NCBI GenBank assembly: GCA_910589415.1
Contig: OU342630.1
Location: 40,580,012 to 40,644,011, forward strand
DNA from: Malachius bipustulatus
Lineage: Eukaryota; Arthropoda; Insecta; Coleoptera; Melyridae
Direction of reading: 5' to 3'
Length of the DNA: 64,000 nt
The notes beneath the pieces were generated by a model. That model saw only the letters and a program-made list of their open reading frames with translations. It made no database searches and was not told where the DNA came from. This document shows, piece by piece, positions 1 through 11,829 of this stretch (positions are counted from its first letter, which is position 1; each line of letters starts with the position of its first letter). Both the position numbers and the translations under genes were made by a program.

Positions 1-681
1 AATTTTTATTCTTTGTGGTTCTTTTTTTCTTTCCAGGGCCGTCTGACTCAGGATCGCCGGATACACCTCAGCCTCATGGGCTTATTATTGCGCTTAGGTA
101 GTTTGCACAGGCCCATCACTGGATGAGTGTCATATTCTTCCGAACTCATTTTTGGTTGTCCATTTATTTGCTGTCTTCTGCGGTCCAAAGCTTCGCTCAG
201 TCCGCTTTGGTTGAACACTAATTTCTAACATAATTTTTTTTTTTAAATCATAATATATGCCTTCAAAATTTTCACAAAACCTTTTTTATGTGGAGCGAAG
301 TTCCTTTTATGTAGCAAATATGACGAAAAGCTACTTAAAAAAGTTGTTCAGAATCAATATCTAGACAATATTGACAATATCTAGATAATGTGTATCCTGG
401 AGATTATTCCTATCTACGTAGAGTAAATTAAATTTAATAGAGTACATAAAATTGCTAAGAATTCAGCAAAAACTAAAAGTCTATAATTATTTCCAAATCT
501 CATGAGCTATTGGCTATCGTATTGGAGCTTGGAGCTCTACGTCCAATACAAGTCTGAGAAAAGTGATAATTTAGGAATTATTGTCCCACCCTAATGGCTT
601 AGGTACAGGACCTTTCGTGTTGCAGAATAACTGATTTAAAAAATTTTGAGATTAGATCTGTTGCGGCTTAATACATAGATA
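1..681. other. intergenic or intronic, no gene seen
   Basis: AT-rich sequence with stops in all frames. A GC-richer start (about 35-220) does not resemble a receptor exon. Confidence 0.4.
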
Positions 682-1562
682 TACAGGGTTATTCACGGTA
701 TACGCCACGGAAGATTATGACCGTGTCTCTGGATTTTAGGATCTTTTTATTTTTGGAGTGGATAGAGACCCGGCAGAGGTACGTTTTAAAATTATATTCA
801 TAATGTACAGGTGTCCCAAAAGCATGAAACATATCAAAGTTATGTTTTTTTAAATGGAATGCTCCTATGTTATTGCATTTTTAGATTGTCTGAGAAGAAA
901 AAATGAGATTGGTTTTTACAGTTGATGTTTAAATTCAGAAGTTTTTGAGTTATAAACAAGTGAAAATCGGCATTTTTCAAGTTCAAGGCCCTGTACAACG
1001 AAAACAGTTCAAGATAGAGAAAAACGGCTTACATGTCCCTATTTTAACTTTTCATGTACTATCCTATGGTATAAAAACATTTGTACTTTCTTTGATTTTT
1101 TTATTTGTCGATGCGTGGAGAAATCTCAGAATTTTTAAAATTTTTTATCACCCTGTATAAACATTTCATCTACATCATTGGATAGTACATGAAAAGTTAA
1201 AATAGGGACATGTAAGCCGTTTTTCTCTATCTTTAGCCGTTTTCCTTGTACAGGGCCTTGAACTTGAAAAATGACGATTTTCACTTGTTTATAACTCACA
1301 AACTTCTGAATTTAAACACCAACTGTAAAAACCAATCTTCTTTTTTCTTCCCAGGCAATCTAAAAATTCAATAACATAGGAGCATTCCATTTAAAAAAAC
1401 ATAACTTTGATACGTTTCATGCTTTTGGGACACCTGTACATTATGAATATAATTTTAAAACGTACCTCTGCCGGGTCTCTATACACTACAAAAATAAAAA
1501 GATCCTAAAATCCAGAGATACGGCCATAATCTTCCGTGGCGTATACCGTGAATAACCCTGTA
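682..1562. repeat. 881-bp palindromic element ending in TACAGGGTTATTCACGG
   Basis: The first about 400 bases return in reverse complement on the other side of a spacer near 1070-1180. The outer ends are TACAGGGTTATTCACGG and its complement. A further CACCCTGTATA motif lies in the spacer near 1151. There is no coding content: the frame at 945-1160 is a by-product of the repeat. It is a foldback or MITE-like element that would form a hairpin of about 400 bp when transcribed. A diverged relative lies at about 60610-61020. Confidence 0.85.
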
Positions 1563-1858
1563 TATGTATATGTCGCAGCCTTCTGGTGAAATTGGCCATT
1601 TCATGAAAAGTCTAGCTATTTCATGAAATGCTGCCAGATAGTGAAATGATTGTGTATTTCACTAAATGGCTAACATTTTTAGACATTTCATGAAACGCAA
1701 ACACATTTCTACCATTTGATGAAACAGCTCGAAATGACACCAAGAGGCCAAACATTCTGACCACGTCATGTAATGCTGCACTCTATGCTTGCGTTTAGAG
1801 AAATAAAATTGGTTATATCAATCAAATCTCAAAATATCATATCAAATATCAAATATCA

Positions 1859-3360
1859 ATAGGACGCTCTCCATATAAAGCTCTGTTTGGTTATGAACCA
1901 AAAGTTGGATTAACCTCTAGCAATATACCATCATCACTGGCGAGAAAATTAACAACAGAGGAGGAGTTAGTCGACATTATGACTGAAGGAGAGAATGCTG
2001 CTTCCAATATGAATAATCCACATGAGAGCCAACACAGTGAAAATGACAATGATGAATGACCATTTCTCAAGTCCACAAGTTGTAGAAAGTGCAGATTATG
2101 GACAAGAACCAAAATGTGAGAAGTGCTTTCGTATTCTCAATTCTAGTGAAATCTCCCAGTAAGGATCATCACTGTTTTGTAATTTGTGCTACATGGATAA
2201 TAATATATTGAAAGAGCGTTGTGAAAGTAAAAAGAAAACTGAAGAAGCTGCTAACAAAATTTATGTTTTCAACCCTTACTTCGTAGAATCTCTGCATACT
2301 TATTGATTATGAATAAAACACTAATGTTTTATAAAATTCTACTGTATATTGATGGATGATAGAAACGTTACACGTGTTTCGCTACTTTTCATGTAGCATC
2401 TTCAGACGTAAATAAAATTATTGATACAGTAACATAGCAACAGTATTACCTAAGTGATCATAAAACAAGTAACTAGATTTAAATGAATTTTTAAGAGAAC
2501 TAACTAGATCATAATGTAATTTCTTCAGAATCTTCTTAGTTGTTGATATCAAGAAGAAAATCAAGTAGTGGAGAACGATATGTGTCTAGCTGTTCATTTA
2601 TTACTGTATTACATTCATTTATAAACATTTACATAATCAACAATACACAGTAATAAATGAACAGCTAGACACATATCGTTCTCCACTACTTGATTTTCTT
2701 CTTGATATCAACAACTAAGAAGATTCTGAAGAAATTACATTATGATCTAGTTAGTTCTCTTAAAAATTCATTTAAATCTAGTTACTTGTTTTATGATCAC
2801 TTAGGTAATACTGTTGCTATGTTACTGTATCAATAATTTTATTTACGTCTGAAGATGCTACATGAAAAGTAGCGAAACACGTGTAACGTTTCTATCATCC
2901 ATCAATATACAGTAGAATTTTATAAAACATTAGTGTTTTATTCATAATCAATATGCTAACAAAATGTTAGGTAATTCCGAGAAAAAAATTAACAATTTTA
3001 GCCAAGACAGTGTGTGCTTTTAAATGTTCTAAAAGTCGATAGAGGACCTGGAGACTCCAGAAATATTGTCTGTGTGGTAGTTGACCAAAAAAAAACGGCG
3101 TATATCAAGTTGCTAGTAAACATGGCATAATCAATGAATGGTTTGTTGTGGAAAGCCTTACAATATCCAGCTCACCATTTCTAATGAAAGAAGAGATTAG
3201 TGTGGGAGAAGCAATAGCGCTAGAATCAGGGGGTCAAGGAATGTCAAAATGTTTATGTACTTAAGCCTAGTAAGCAACAGTGCATGAAAAATAAGTGCAT
3301 GTGTAGAAAAAATAATATACTTTGTAATAGCCGTTGTCACAACAGTCTACCATGTTTTAA
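1859..3360 (+). pseudogene. C-terminal part of an integrase-like transposon protein, interrupted
   Basis: 1859-2056 reads IGRSPYKALFGYEPKVGL and onward to a stop at 2057, typical of the end of an integrase core. After a frame change 2070-2260 reads a zinc-finger-like piece with CEKC and CNLCY and an ERCESKKKTEEAANK helix, and 2966 onward continues it. About 3010-3355 gives DSRNIVCVVVDQ, SKHGIINEWF, ALESGGQGMSKC and a Cys-rich tail CMCRKNN-LCNSRCHNSLPC, the C-terminal domain seen in KRBA2/SCAND3-like integrases. Stops and frameshifts make it non-functional. The upstream catalytic DDE part is absent, so this is a deleted copy. Family identification is from memory of such proteins. Confidence 0.65.
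2261..2965. repeat. about 0.7-kb palindromic insertion flanked by a 12-bp direct repeat
   Basis: Arms 2302-2600 and 2650-2952 are near-perfect inverted copies starting ATTGATTATGAATAAAAC. TGCTAACAAAAT occurs immediately before the insertion (2249-2260) and at its end (2954-2965). Removing one copy restores the transposon reading frame EEAANK-MLGN. This shows the palindrome inserted into the older transposon with a 12-bp target duplication. No coding capacity. Confidence 0.85.
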
Positions 3361-3985
3361 TAAATAAACTTGAAAAATATTCCATTTATTTATGGACTAA
3401 AGTTAGAAATGTTAATTTATTTTTTTTTGTTTAATACGATCAGTGTAATATGTTTTTTGTAACTTTATTGCTAACAGCTTATATAGGATTGATGAAAGAT
3501 TTGTTAATTTATTAGTTGTTGAGCTATTAGTATTTTTGTTGATTTATTACTTGTTGTGTTATTAATTCTTATGTTTCGCTCAAGTAAAGAATGTATTTTT
3601 TTTGTTCTATAATATTATGTAAGTATAATAAATATTGGTTTGGAATAATCTTATTCGTTTATGACCTATATTTACACTAAAAACTGAACCTTATTAACCA
3701 ATTTTAAATAATGTACATGAAAAGAATATTATATCTGATTTTATTTCCCTAAACGCAAGCATGGATTGCAGCATTACATGAAATGGCCAGAAAGTTTAGC
3801 CAAATGATGTAATCATATACGATTTCATCAAGTTACAAAAACAAACTTGCATTACATGAAATGTCTAAAAACATTAGCCATTTAGTGTAACTGGGAATCA
3901 TTTCACTATTTGACAGCCACTTCATGTAATGCCCAGACTTTTCATGAAATGGCTAATTTCACCAGAAGACTGCGACATATACATA

Positions 3986-4205
3986 CATTTACGAGAATGA
4001 AACAAGTTATCCCAAACCAAAAAAAGCCAGATCGAAGACAGTCGGACAGTGCAGTTATGATGGACATAGTATTGCTAGAGAAAGGATGAAGTTTTGTATT
4101 GAGCTGCTGTACTGGCCGCTGTGTAGTAAGACGCTCATGCGCTTAGGTTTATTGAATTTCCACTGGCTTCGGGGAGAGCGGGTCGCGCGTGTGCCTCTTC
4201 AACGA
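3986..4205. other. short GC-richer segment, target of the R1-like LINE
   Basis: About 4080-4205 is GC-richer than its surroundings and continues at 5728-5765 once the LINE insertion is removed. I could not identify it; neither strand gives a recognised protein. Confidence 0.35.
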
Positions 4206-5727
4206 GCCTCCGCGACTCTTTTTCAGGTCAACTATCGATGAGCTCACAAAGTTAGCGGAAGTACTCCAAAAGATTAAAGAGAAAGCTTGTAAAAACAGGC
4301 AAATCTGCGCTTTGGTCACTTTAGCTGTAGAGAATGCATTTGACTCCTCACCATGGACGATGATAATTGATGTGTTAGAAACACATGGGATTAGTTCGTG
4401 CTTGAGTCGGATGATCCAATCATACCTAGCAGACCGATTCGACATGACAAGTCGAGAAAGGACATTTAAAATAAAATGAGGTATTCCACAGGAGCCAAGT
4501 CCTCGGGTCCACCCTGTGGAACATATTTTATGATAATCTTGATGGTAGAACTACACCAGTCTGCGACACTGGTTGCATACGCGGATGACTTGGCAATAGT
4601 GATATTCGAGGAAGACAGGGAGATGATAGAAAACATGACACAATATGCAACACAAAAATTGAAGATAAAAATGACGGAGATGGCCATAAGGCTATCGCAA
4701 AACAAGTCAGAAATAGTGATTCCAACGGGACTGACAAAAATGAGATAACGCGATTTAAAAATGGGAGATGTGTGTCGATAAGCTCCGACGCGGTGAAATA
4801 CATGAGAGTACACCTAAACAAGAATACGCGCATGACTACCCATGTGAAAAAGGTAACAGAAAAGGCAAAGAAAACTATCTTGTCAAGAGTTATGTCAAAC
4901 CTGAGAGTTCCCCAAAAAAGCGACAAACGCTTGCAAATGTGATAATGTTCATCATTATGCACGCGGCACCAATATAGCAGAGCGCCATAAAATTCAAAAC
5001 ATATGAAAACATGCTGGAATAAGTGAATAGAACAGCATCACTGAGAATCTGTTCTGCATATAAAACTGCACCGACGGCGCCTATAACTGCACCTAGTTAT
5101 AGCAAGCATGCCCCCGTAAGAATGAGAATAGAAAAGAGAGAGAAAGTAAATACAGGGATGGGAATACAGGAAGAGAGCAAGATACAAACTATACCGAGTA
5201 TGGTAGACGGAATGGGATAAATACGAAGGCTGGACAAAAATACTAATCCCAGATGTTGAGAAATGTTGAACCAGGAAGTGGAGAGAAACCAACCACTATA
5301 TAACACAGGCCCTCACCGACCATGGGATTATCGGTACATACCTGCATAGGATAAAGAAGCAAGATACAGCGGAATGTTGGTTGGCAAACATAAACAGATT
5401 TATGTTGGAATCAACAGAGAAGTGAGACGCCATCTCAACAATATTCGTCTCGATAATGAAGAGAAAGGACGGGGATGAAGTGAAAATAAAGAGAGAGCAG
5501 AATACGAATGAAAAAGAAAGCTTTATTCCTCATTTATTCCTAGTAAATAGAAAGCTGTAAGAAGATTCATTCTGAAGTAATGTCGAGAGACGGTTTCAGA
5601 GTTATGTCAATTCTATACGGGGAAGGATTTTAGCCGGTTAGAGTACGGTATTACCTTGGGTGGGAAGAACCATACCCAGGGTTTCCATGAAGAATTTCCC
5701 CTATCACCAAAAAAGCCTCCGCGACTC
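4206..5727 (+). mobile_element. 5'-truncated R1-like LINE with 13-bp target duplication
   Basis: The direct repeat GCCTCCGCGACTC sits at 4206-4218 and 5715-5727, the second directly after an A-tail (CACCAAAAAA). Between them, across several frameshifts, are reverse transcriptase pieces: RSTIDELTKLAEVL, LVTLAVENAFDSSPW, the catalytic box YADD (4578-4589) and RICSAYKTAPTA. A C-terminal part, HYITQALTDHGIIGTYLHR, follows. This order is typical of R1-clade non-LTR elements. The 5' end is cut within the RT domain. Dead copy. Confidence 0.8.
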
Positions 5728-6668
5728 CCTGGCCGGCAAGTACGCGGTCTACAAATTAATGCCGTAATGTCAGGTATCATGATGAGATTTATTCTGGTAT
5801 TTATACAGACTTATTACATTTAGAAAAAGATTTCTGACTGACATAAAGCTTGGTTTAATGAAGGCCATATGGCATTAGAGTTGAAAAAATATTTCATTAT
5901 AGAAAACTCAGAAGTAGAAGACAAACATTTCTGTAAGACTAATAACTGACCCTAAAATATTCATGTTTCAACCTTAGTATGTGAGACTTGCAGAGGTATG
6001 TGAAGCTGAAATAACATTTCAACTGATTGGAAACATTGCATTATTTGGTCGTTCGTAACAAGAAAACCTAAGTTGGCTTTATCCTTATATTTATCAAAGT
6101 AAAAAGGTATACAAATCTATCAGTGGGAGTTGTTGATACCATCAGATGAACGTAAATGTTTTATATCAGACTTGAGGGGCTTTCGCTGCTGGTGATTGAA
6201 CGTATAAAAGACGAATAATGTTTTTTGTCAATTCAGAATCATATTATAAACATCGTTCCAGGATAATATCCTCTACTCACGTCATAAGATATTATACCGA
6301 TCTCAGGGGCATTTGCTACTTGCTTTCCATCACTGCTCTGTTTCAGTGCTTGAAGGAAATAATATTTTCTTGTCGAAGAGAAGATACGTTGCCTTATAGA
6401 TTTTCTATCAACAAAGGAAAACATAGGTTTTATGTAACTAAAATCGTTGAAAAGTGTCCCAAGAATGTAGTCATAAGTCATACCTAATTCAAAAATATCT
6501 GGTTAATCATTTTTTTCATTATCAAACAATACACTAAATTAATATCCTGAGGGAAATCATTTTATTTTTATTTAAATCAAAAAAACTTGCAAAATAAACA
6601 CATTTAAAACACAATAGATATTAATGACATTTAACGAACTATGCCTAATATGAATTATTACCGCTTAC
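5728..6668. other. no gene seen
   Basis: AT-rich. Open frames at 6218-6487 and 6239-6481 overlap on opposite strands and resemble nothing. This interval lies downstream of the S2 exon and would be intron before M4. Confidence 0.4.
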
Positions 6669-7059
6669 CAATATTCTCTACTCCTAGCGCATTCGCTTTA
6701 CTCTCTTTGCTTTTATCATCCCTATTACATACATCCCCTGTATTCTTCCACCATTTATCGTAAAGTATCTGGATGACTCCCTTTTCTTGGAGTTCGAGAA
6801 TGGCGAGGGATATCTTGTCCCGCCACGGGCTGCCTTTAGGAGTGGCAATTCCATAGCCCTTGCTGTCTAGCAGCCCTCCTATCTGGGTGAGATTGCAATC
6901 ACGTTGAACTGCGTAGTCCAACATAGTTGACTCCATCAGAAACGCGTAGTCACCTTCCAATACGCGTTGCACCCCTTCGGGATACCCCTTCACAAAAACT
7001 GGAGGACTTCGGGATTCCATAAAACGCCACATCTTCTGGTAGATTGCGATTTTTGAGTC
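6669..7059 (-). CDS. kainate receptor exon, remainder of S2 ligand-binding lobe
   Basis: 391-bp exon, phase 0 at its start and phase 1 at its end. The acceptor is TTGTTTCAG before GAC at 7059 and the donor ATTG|GTAAGC follows 6669. It encodes 130 residues of S2: [14 protein letters not shown], then [12 protein letters not shown] with the Glu of MEST that binds the glutamate amino group, [37 protein letters not shown] and [12 protein letters not shown], ending [11 protein letters not shown] just before M4. The last exon (M4 and C-tail) must start with two bases completing a Gly codon. No reading frame between 1 and 6650 resembles it. All conserved residues I can check are intact, which argues for an active gene. 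Confidence 0.96.
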
Positions 7060-7259
7060 CTGAAACAAATTGAAAAATCATTTTAATTTGCTAGTGATTT
7101 ATTAGCTAATTGATATTTATGTAAATCTGCATTAATAGAGAGTCTTACCTATCGCTGTTAAAACCTCAATTCTTTAATAATTAAAGTGCAACAGATATTT
7201 TTTATATGTTGCGGTAAAATGGAATGTTGACTTGTAGTCCAGTAAATAAGCTGGAAAAT

Positions 7260-8035
7260 AGTGTACAATCTGGAAAAGTGATGGAACAGCATCGATTTTA
7301 AAAATTATAGTAACAGTGATAAGCGAGTTATGAAAATTCAATATTTCACCTGGGAAATAGTCTCTCGGTGGTTTTCGGGGTCAGCTGATCACGAATACGG
7401 GGTGCAAAGATGAGTGAGGGTGGTTCCAACTTTCAAAACCTCCCCAATAAGTGATAGTGTTACAAAAATTAATATGTCGCCTTGGAAGTCGTCAGTTTAA
7501 ATGAAATTTTTCACCTAAAATCGAAAAATAAAGAAGTGAAAATTTTTATCGGAATTATACTTGTATTGCACGACATTGTATTGGGTGATTAAATTTTTTT
7601 AATTGATATTCGCATTCGTAATAAGCGACCCCAAAAGCCCCCGTGAGAAAATTTCTGAGGCGACATATTCATCACTGCCACCGAAAACCTTCGAGAGACT
7701 ATTTACTATTTTCGAGGCGAATTATTAATTTTTACATCACTGTCAATTCTTGGGTGATTTTTAGGTGGAACCACCTTCACTTGCTTTTTGACCTCGGATA
7801 CGTAATCAGCGACCACGAAATCACCAAGAGACGATTTTCAAGGTGAAACTTTGAATTTTCATAACTTTTTTATATTTTCAAACCTATTTAGATTAGAGTG
7901 CTTTGAGAGGGTGGAAATTATCCCAATTTTATTATTTTTCGAGATAATGCAAGGGTTGGTGTATTTCTGAATGTCTAAGGAATCCAGAATTTTTTTTATA
8001 ATCGGTGCTGCTTCACCACTTTTCTGCATTTCCTG
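7260..8035. repeat. degenerate inverted-repeat element
   Basis: GTTATGAAAATTC followed by TTTCACCTGG (about 7330) is mirrored at about 7840-7865. The segments around 7400 and 7790 (CAGCTGATCACG, ATCAGCGACCACG) and around 7275 and 8005 also face each other. An old palindromic element in the M3-to-S2 intron. Confidence 0.55.
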
Positions 8036-8069
8036 GCACATTTACTGAACTATTAGGTACATGACACAG

Positions 8070-8506
8070 CATACAGGGATACCGTGGAAAAAAATTGGGA
8101 TTAGATTATTGGCTCCCCTATATGTTCTAGAGAGAAATATTATTTTTAATCGAAAACTGGGTCTGTTGCTGTAGTTACACATTTTAGATCTGTTCAGCAA
8201 TTTTCTAGTAATAATTAAAAACAATCTGCAAAATATGACGTCATTTAAATTTTTTTCATTTCGTTGTGACGTAATTTTCGCAATTTGCATAATTTTTATT
8301 TCTAAATTAGAAATTTTCTTTCTGATTTTATCGAAAATCACAGATCTAAAATGTAACTACAGCAACAGGAGCATCTCGATCTTAACAAATGACCCACTTA
8401 ACATTTCTCTCAAAAACATATCGGGAAGCGAATAAAATATAATAATCGAGTTTCAGGTTTCTACCATTGGAATCCTTATGGTATATTGTGCAAGTTACCA
8501 CCCTGT
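8070..8506. repeat. short palindromic element with TACAGGG-type ends
   Basis: TACAGGGAT near 8072 faces ACCACCCTGTATA near 8497. Inner arms GTTGCTGTAGTTACA (about 8163) and its inverse (about 8350) match closely. The opposed frames at 8042-8341 and 8235-8435 are by-products of the palindrome. Confidence 0.65.
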
Positions 8507-9440
8507 ATAATATATTTAAGAACTTTACAAAAAATAGTTCTGCTCATATTAGGTGTTTCTTGTGAAACTAGCCATCCAATGAGATTGAGCTATCAAATTT
8601 TAAGAACATCTCTGTTACAAAGTAATTCGACTCTAGACTATTACATCTTGTAATGGAGTCCCGAAAATTGACTTAAAATAGCCCAGTCAACAAATGGCCG
8701 AAAAGGAGGTATAGAGTGCGTGAGCAGGTACCTAAGCGATTCCTTCAGAAACTTGTTCAGGATGCATAGGGTGTTAACATATCGAAAGTCCTGACGTCTA
8801 GGTGACGAGCCGGAAGAGGGGGGAGGAGGTTAACGTCCCACTGTTGTGATTTCCGGTTATATCTCAAGAACGGTGCGGCGTAGGAAAAAATTCATTATAA
8901 TAAATAAAAGTTCATAAAACAATATAAAACTTCTATTCTATCGGTGTTTTTTTTTCGAGTTCTCAACTGTTTTCAAGAATTACACATTACATTACATTTC
9001 AATCATTACCTATTACATTTAAAAAATTCACGCTCGGAAAAAAGTTGGAAATTTCGAAATATCTCATTTTTACCTCATTTTTTTCATCAAACATCCCACT
9101 TTTGTGGTTGCCGCAATATCTCGAAAACGGTACGTTGTAGGGATTTTTTTTAAATAAATAGAAGCTCTTAAAATGGTTCAAAACTTTTAACCCGTATAGG
9201 TTTTTAAATATTCTCAAACGTTTTCCAGCTACACGCTCGGAAACAGTTGAAATTTTCGAAACAAATTATTTCACTTCATATTTTTCATCAAACATTCCTT
9301 CATACGAGTATCATCTAAAATATTAATCAGAGAAATCAATTCATCAAAAAGAAGTTGTATAGAATTGAATTTACTTTTAGAAAATATGTAAATAATCTCC
9401 AGCCAGCCACCTACCTACACCAATTTTAAGTTTTTCCAAT

Positions 9441-9636
9441 TTCTTTGTAAAATGTTGTTATTTTCAGAAAAGTTGTTATTTACATTAACCACGTTCTCAA
9501 GACACAGAGGACACTTTATAGTATAGTACTAATTTATATTCTTTGTAAAATGTTGTTATTTTCAGAAAAGTTCTTATTTACATTAACCACGTTCTCAAGA
9601 CACAGAGGACACTTTATAGTATAGTACTAATTTAGA
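9441..9636. repeat. tandem duplication, 98-bp unit, two copies
   Basis: Two adjacent 98-bp copies beginning TTCTTTGTAAAATG differ at only a few positions, so the duplication is recent relative to the degenerate element around it. Confidence 0.85.
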
Positions 9637-10231
9637 TATCTGTCACAAATAAGATCTAAGTGTCAGAAATATTATAAAAATAGTTTTTTTCGAGGCTTTT
9701 TCTGAAAATGACTACATTTTACGAAAAAACTTGAAATTGCTGTAAATTTTTCTTAATCAGCATATAGGGTGCCCGTTTTTAAAGAAAATGCATGGGGATC
9801 TCAGTTATATCTTAAGAGATACGAAGTCGGTTGAATTGGGGAAAATTACGTTTTTTTGTGCTGATTAGTAATCTGAAAAACAATCTGAACTTTCAGAATT
9901 AGTTGTCAAAATATTGGAAAAAAATACTAAATTTGCAATTTTGTTTCAATTTTTTTTTAGCTCTCTAGATGAGGAAGCACCGATACCTACCTAGTCAACT
10001 ATAGATTTTATGGGAACCATACTGGATTTTTCCCTTTTTGAACGCAATTTATTTTTCTGATAACCAAAATATATGACACTTTATGTTATGATGGGAAAAT
10101 CATGGCGTCCATAATAATTAAGATAACTATCGATTTTTCGTCATCTTAATTATTAGGACACTTTTCAGCAAGAAATCCAAAAATAATTTTCACATCGCTT
10201 GAGCATTTTAAGATGGCCAAAAATCGCTAGT

Positions 10232-10640
10232 TATAGTAGGATTAACTTTAAAAAGTCAGATGTGACGTCTCACTAACCGTCCGAATTAATATTTTTAATT
10301 TCACCAGAAAATGTCAAACAGTTAATTGTCCAGTTGTGAACGAGCGTAATTATTATTGAAGGAATCATTCAAAAAATGAATTGAACCGCTTACGTCAGTT
10401 TGAGAGCCACTGACAACTACATAAAATTTATTCACGTAATGACATTCTATCCTCTATGTTGTGCATTTAATTCTCATTCAAAACCAATGTTGACGTATAC
10501 TTATTTATGCGGGATGGAGTGTTTAGACAAACTGGACGGTTACTATAAAAACACGTACATGAAACAAAATAAATCGAACTATCAAAAGGATGTGTATTCT
10601 TAATCGATACGTATGACTTTTTAGACTTTATTGGACTATA
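10232..10640. mobile_element. MITE copy 1, 409 bp
   Basis: Nearly identical over its whole length to 19392-19799, with ends TATAGTAGGATTAAC and TTATTGGACTATA giving a short TATAGT/ACTATA inverted repeat. No coding capacity. Only a handful of substitutions and small indels separate the copies. Confidence 0.85.
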
Positions 10641-11617
10641 TCTTTTTTTCTTATGGACATCATATTGGATTTTTTCAAAATTTTATAACTCAAGTGTTAT
10701 ACATTTTGGTAATCAGAAAAATAGATTGCTTTCAGAAAGAGAAAAATACAACAGGGCGCCAATAAGAAATTGTAACATTCTTAGTGTGACTATCGATGCT
10801 TCCCCATCTAGAGAGCTAGAGCAATTTAAAAATTATTTTTTGATTTCTTGATGAAAAGTGTCTCTGTAATGGTTCGATTGAAAAGGAGATTAAGAAATTG
10901 ATATTATTAAATTGAAAAAAAAATTGCAAATTTCGTATTTTTTCCAATATTTTGACAACTAATAACGGCAGCTCCGTTTTTTTCCTGATTACTACTAATT
11001 AGTACATAATAGGTACGCAACTTTTCCCCAATTTAACTGACTATGTATCCCTTAAGATAATAAATGAGATACCCATGCATTTTGTCTAAAAAGGCACCCT
11101 GTATATATTATCTAAAAAGGGATTTAATTTTATATAGCTTCTCTTAAATGAATTTAATTCTCTGATGAATATTTTAGACGACATGAAGGAATGTTTGATG
11201 AAAAACAGGATGGAAAATGATTTGTTTCGAAAATTTCAACTATTTCAGAATGTTTTCGAGCGTTCAGTTCGAAAACGGCTGAGAATTAAAAAACCTATGA
11301 GTCGAAAGTGTTTAAAGTTTTTGACAATTTTATAAGCTTTAGTTGTTATAAGATATTTTTTTCCTTCGACGATTTTTGAGAGAGAACCGTAAACCCTAAA
11401 AGTGGCACCTACTCCCCGGTTTGCTCACGCACTCTAGACTTTCCTTCACTGGACTAAAATTTTAGTAAGTTGTACTTATTATTGTTTCGTTATGCACTTA
11501 CGATTCTTAAATCACAGTCCAATTAGGTATTTGAAAGTAATTATACAATGATTTTGAAGTGATACGCAATTAAAGACTTTTAATAAATCTAAAAAAAATA
11601 AATAAATGTAAGCTTAC

Positions 11618-11815
11618 CCTAAAAAACGTCATCGTGCTGCCTCCTTCAAGAGTTCCATACGAAATTTCAGTCTGCTCCGCCAAATCTTGTGCACTTTCGA
11701 TTGGAGTTATCATTCTTTCTACGGTCAGAAAGGCTGCCAAATTTGCCGTGTATGAGGAGATGATTATGAGGGTGAAAAACCACCAAATACCCCCAACAAT
11801 CCTGGTTGAAGTAGC
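11618..11815 (-). CDS. kainate receptor exon, M3 gate and start of S2
   Basis: 198-bp, 66-residue exon, phase 0 at both ends, acceptor TTCACAG and donor AGG|GTAAGC. It begins [14 protein letters not shown], then M3 with the near-invariant gating motif SYTANLAAF and LTVERM. It continues into S2 with [20 protein letters not shown]. The Ser-Thr of GGSTM corresponds to the pair that contacts the glutamate gamma-carboxylate in the ligand-binding domain. It is the only M3 exon I can find in the window, so it must serve both M1-M2 versions if both are used. It joins [11 protein letters not shown] of the next exon, as in kainate receptors. Confidence 0.96.
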
Positions 11816-11829
11816 CTGTGAATAACACA

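Larger units (their letters stand above)
1563..3985 (+). mobile_element. Ginger-like (integrase-bearing) DNA transposon remnant with about 250-bp terminal inverted repeats
   Basis: The ends match as inverted repeats of roughly 250 bp (1563-1813 against 3736-3985), starting TATGTATATGTCGCAG and rich in TTTCATGAAATG-type motifs. Between them on the plus strand lie broken coding pieces of an integrase-type protein (see the pseudogene entry). Long TIRs around a retroviral-like integrase are the known layout of Ginger-class DNA transposons. A palindromic element is nested inside at 2261-2965. The element directly abuts the palindrome ending at 1562. Class assignment rests on motif memory, not a search. 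Confidence 0.7.
8690..11440. repeat. large degenerate inverted-repeat element, about 2.7 kb, with a nested MITE
   Basis: TAGAGTGCGTGAGCA near 8713 is answered by TGCTCACGCACTCTA near 11420. Inner pairs include ACACGCTCGG...CATTCCTTCAT (about 9230-9300 against 11180-11270) and GCTCTCTAGATGAGGAAGC (about 9960) against GCTTCCCCATCTAGAGAGC (about 10800). A MITE (10232-10640) and a 98-bp tandem duplication (9441-9636) lie inside. No protein-coding signal. Confidence 0.65.

Noticed and set aside
4466..4962. Minus-strand frames of 115 and 144 residues
   Set aside because: Shadows of the plus-strand R1-like reverse transcriptase, which carries the real YADD box.
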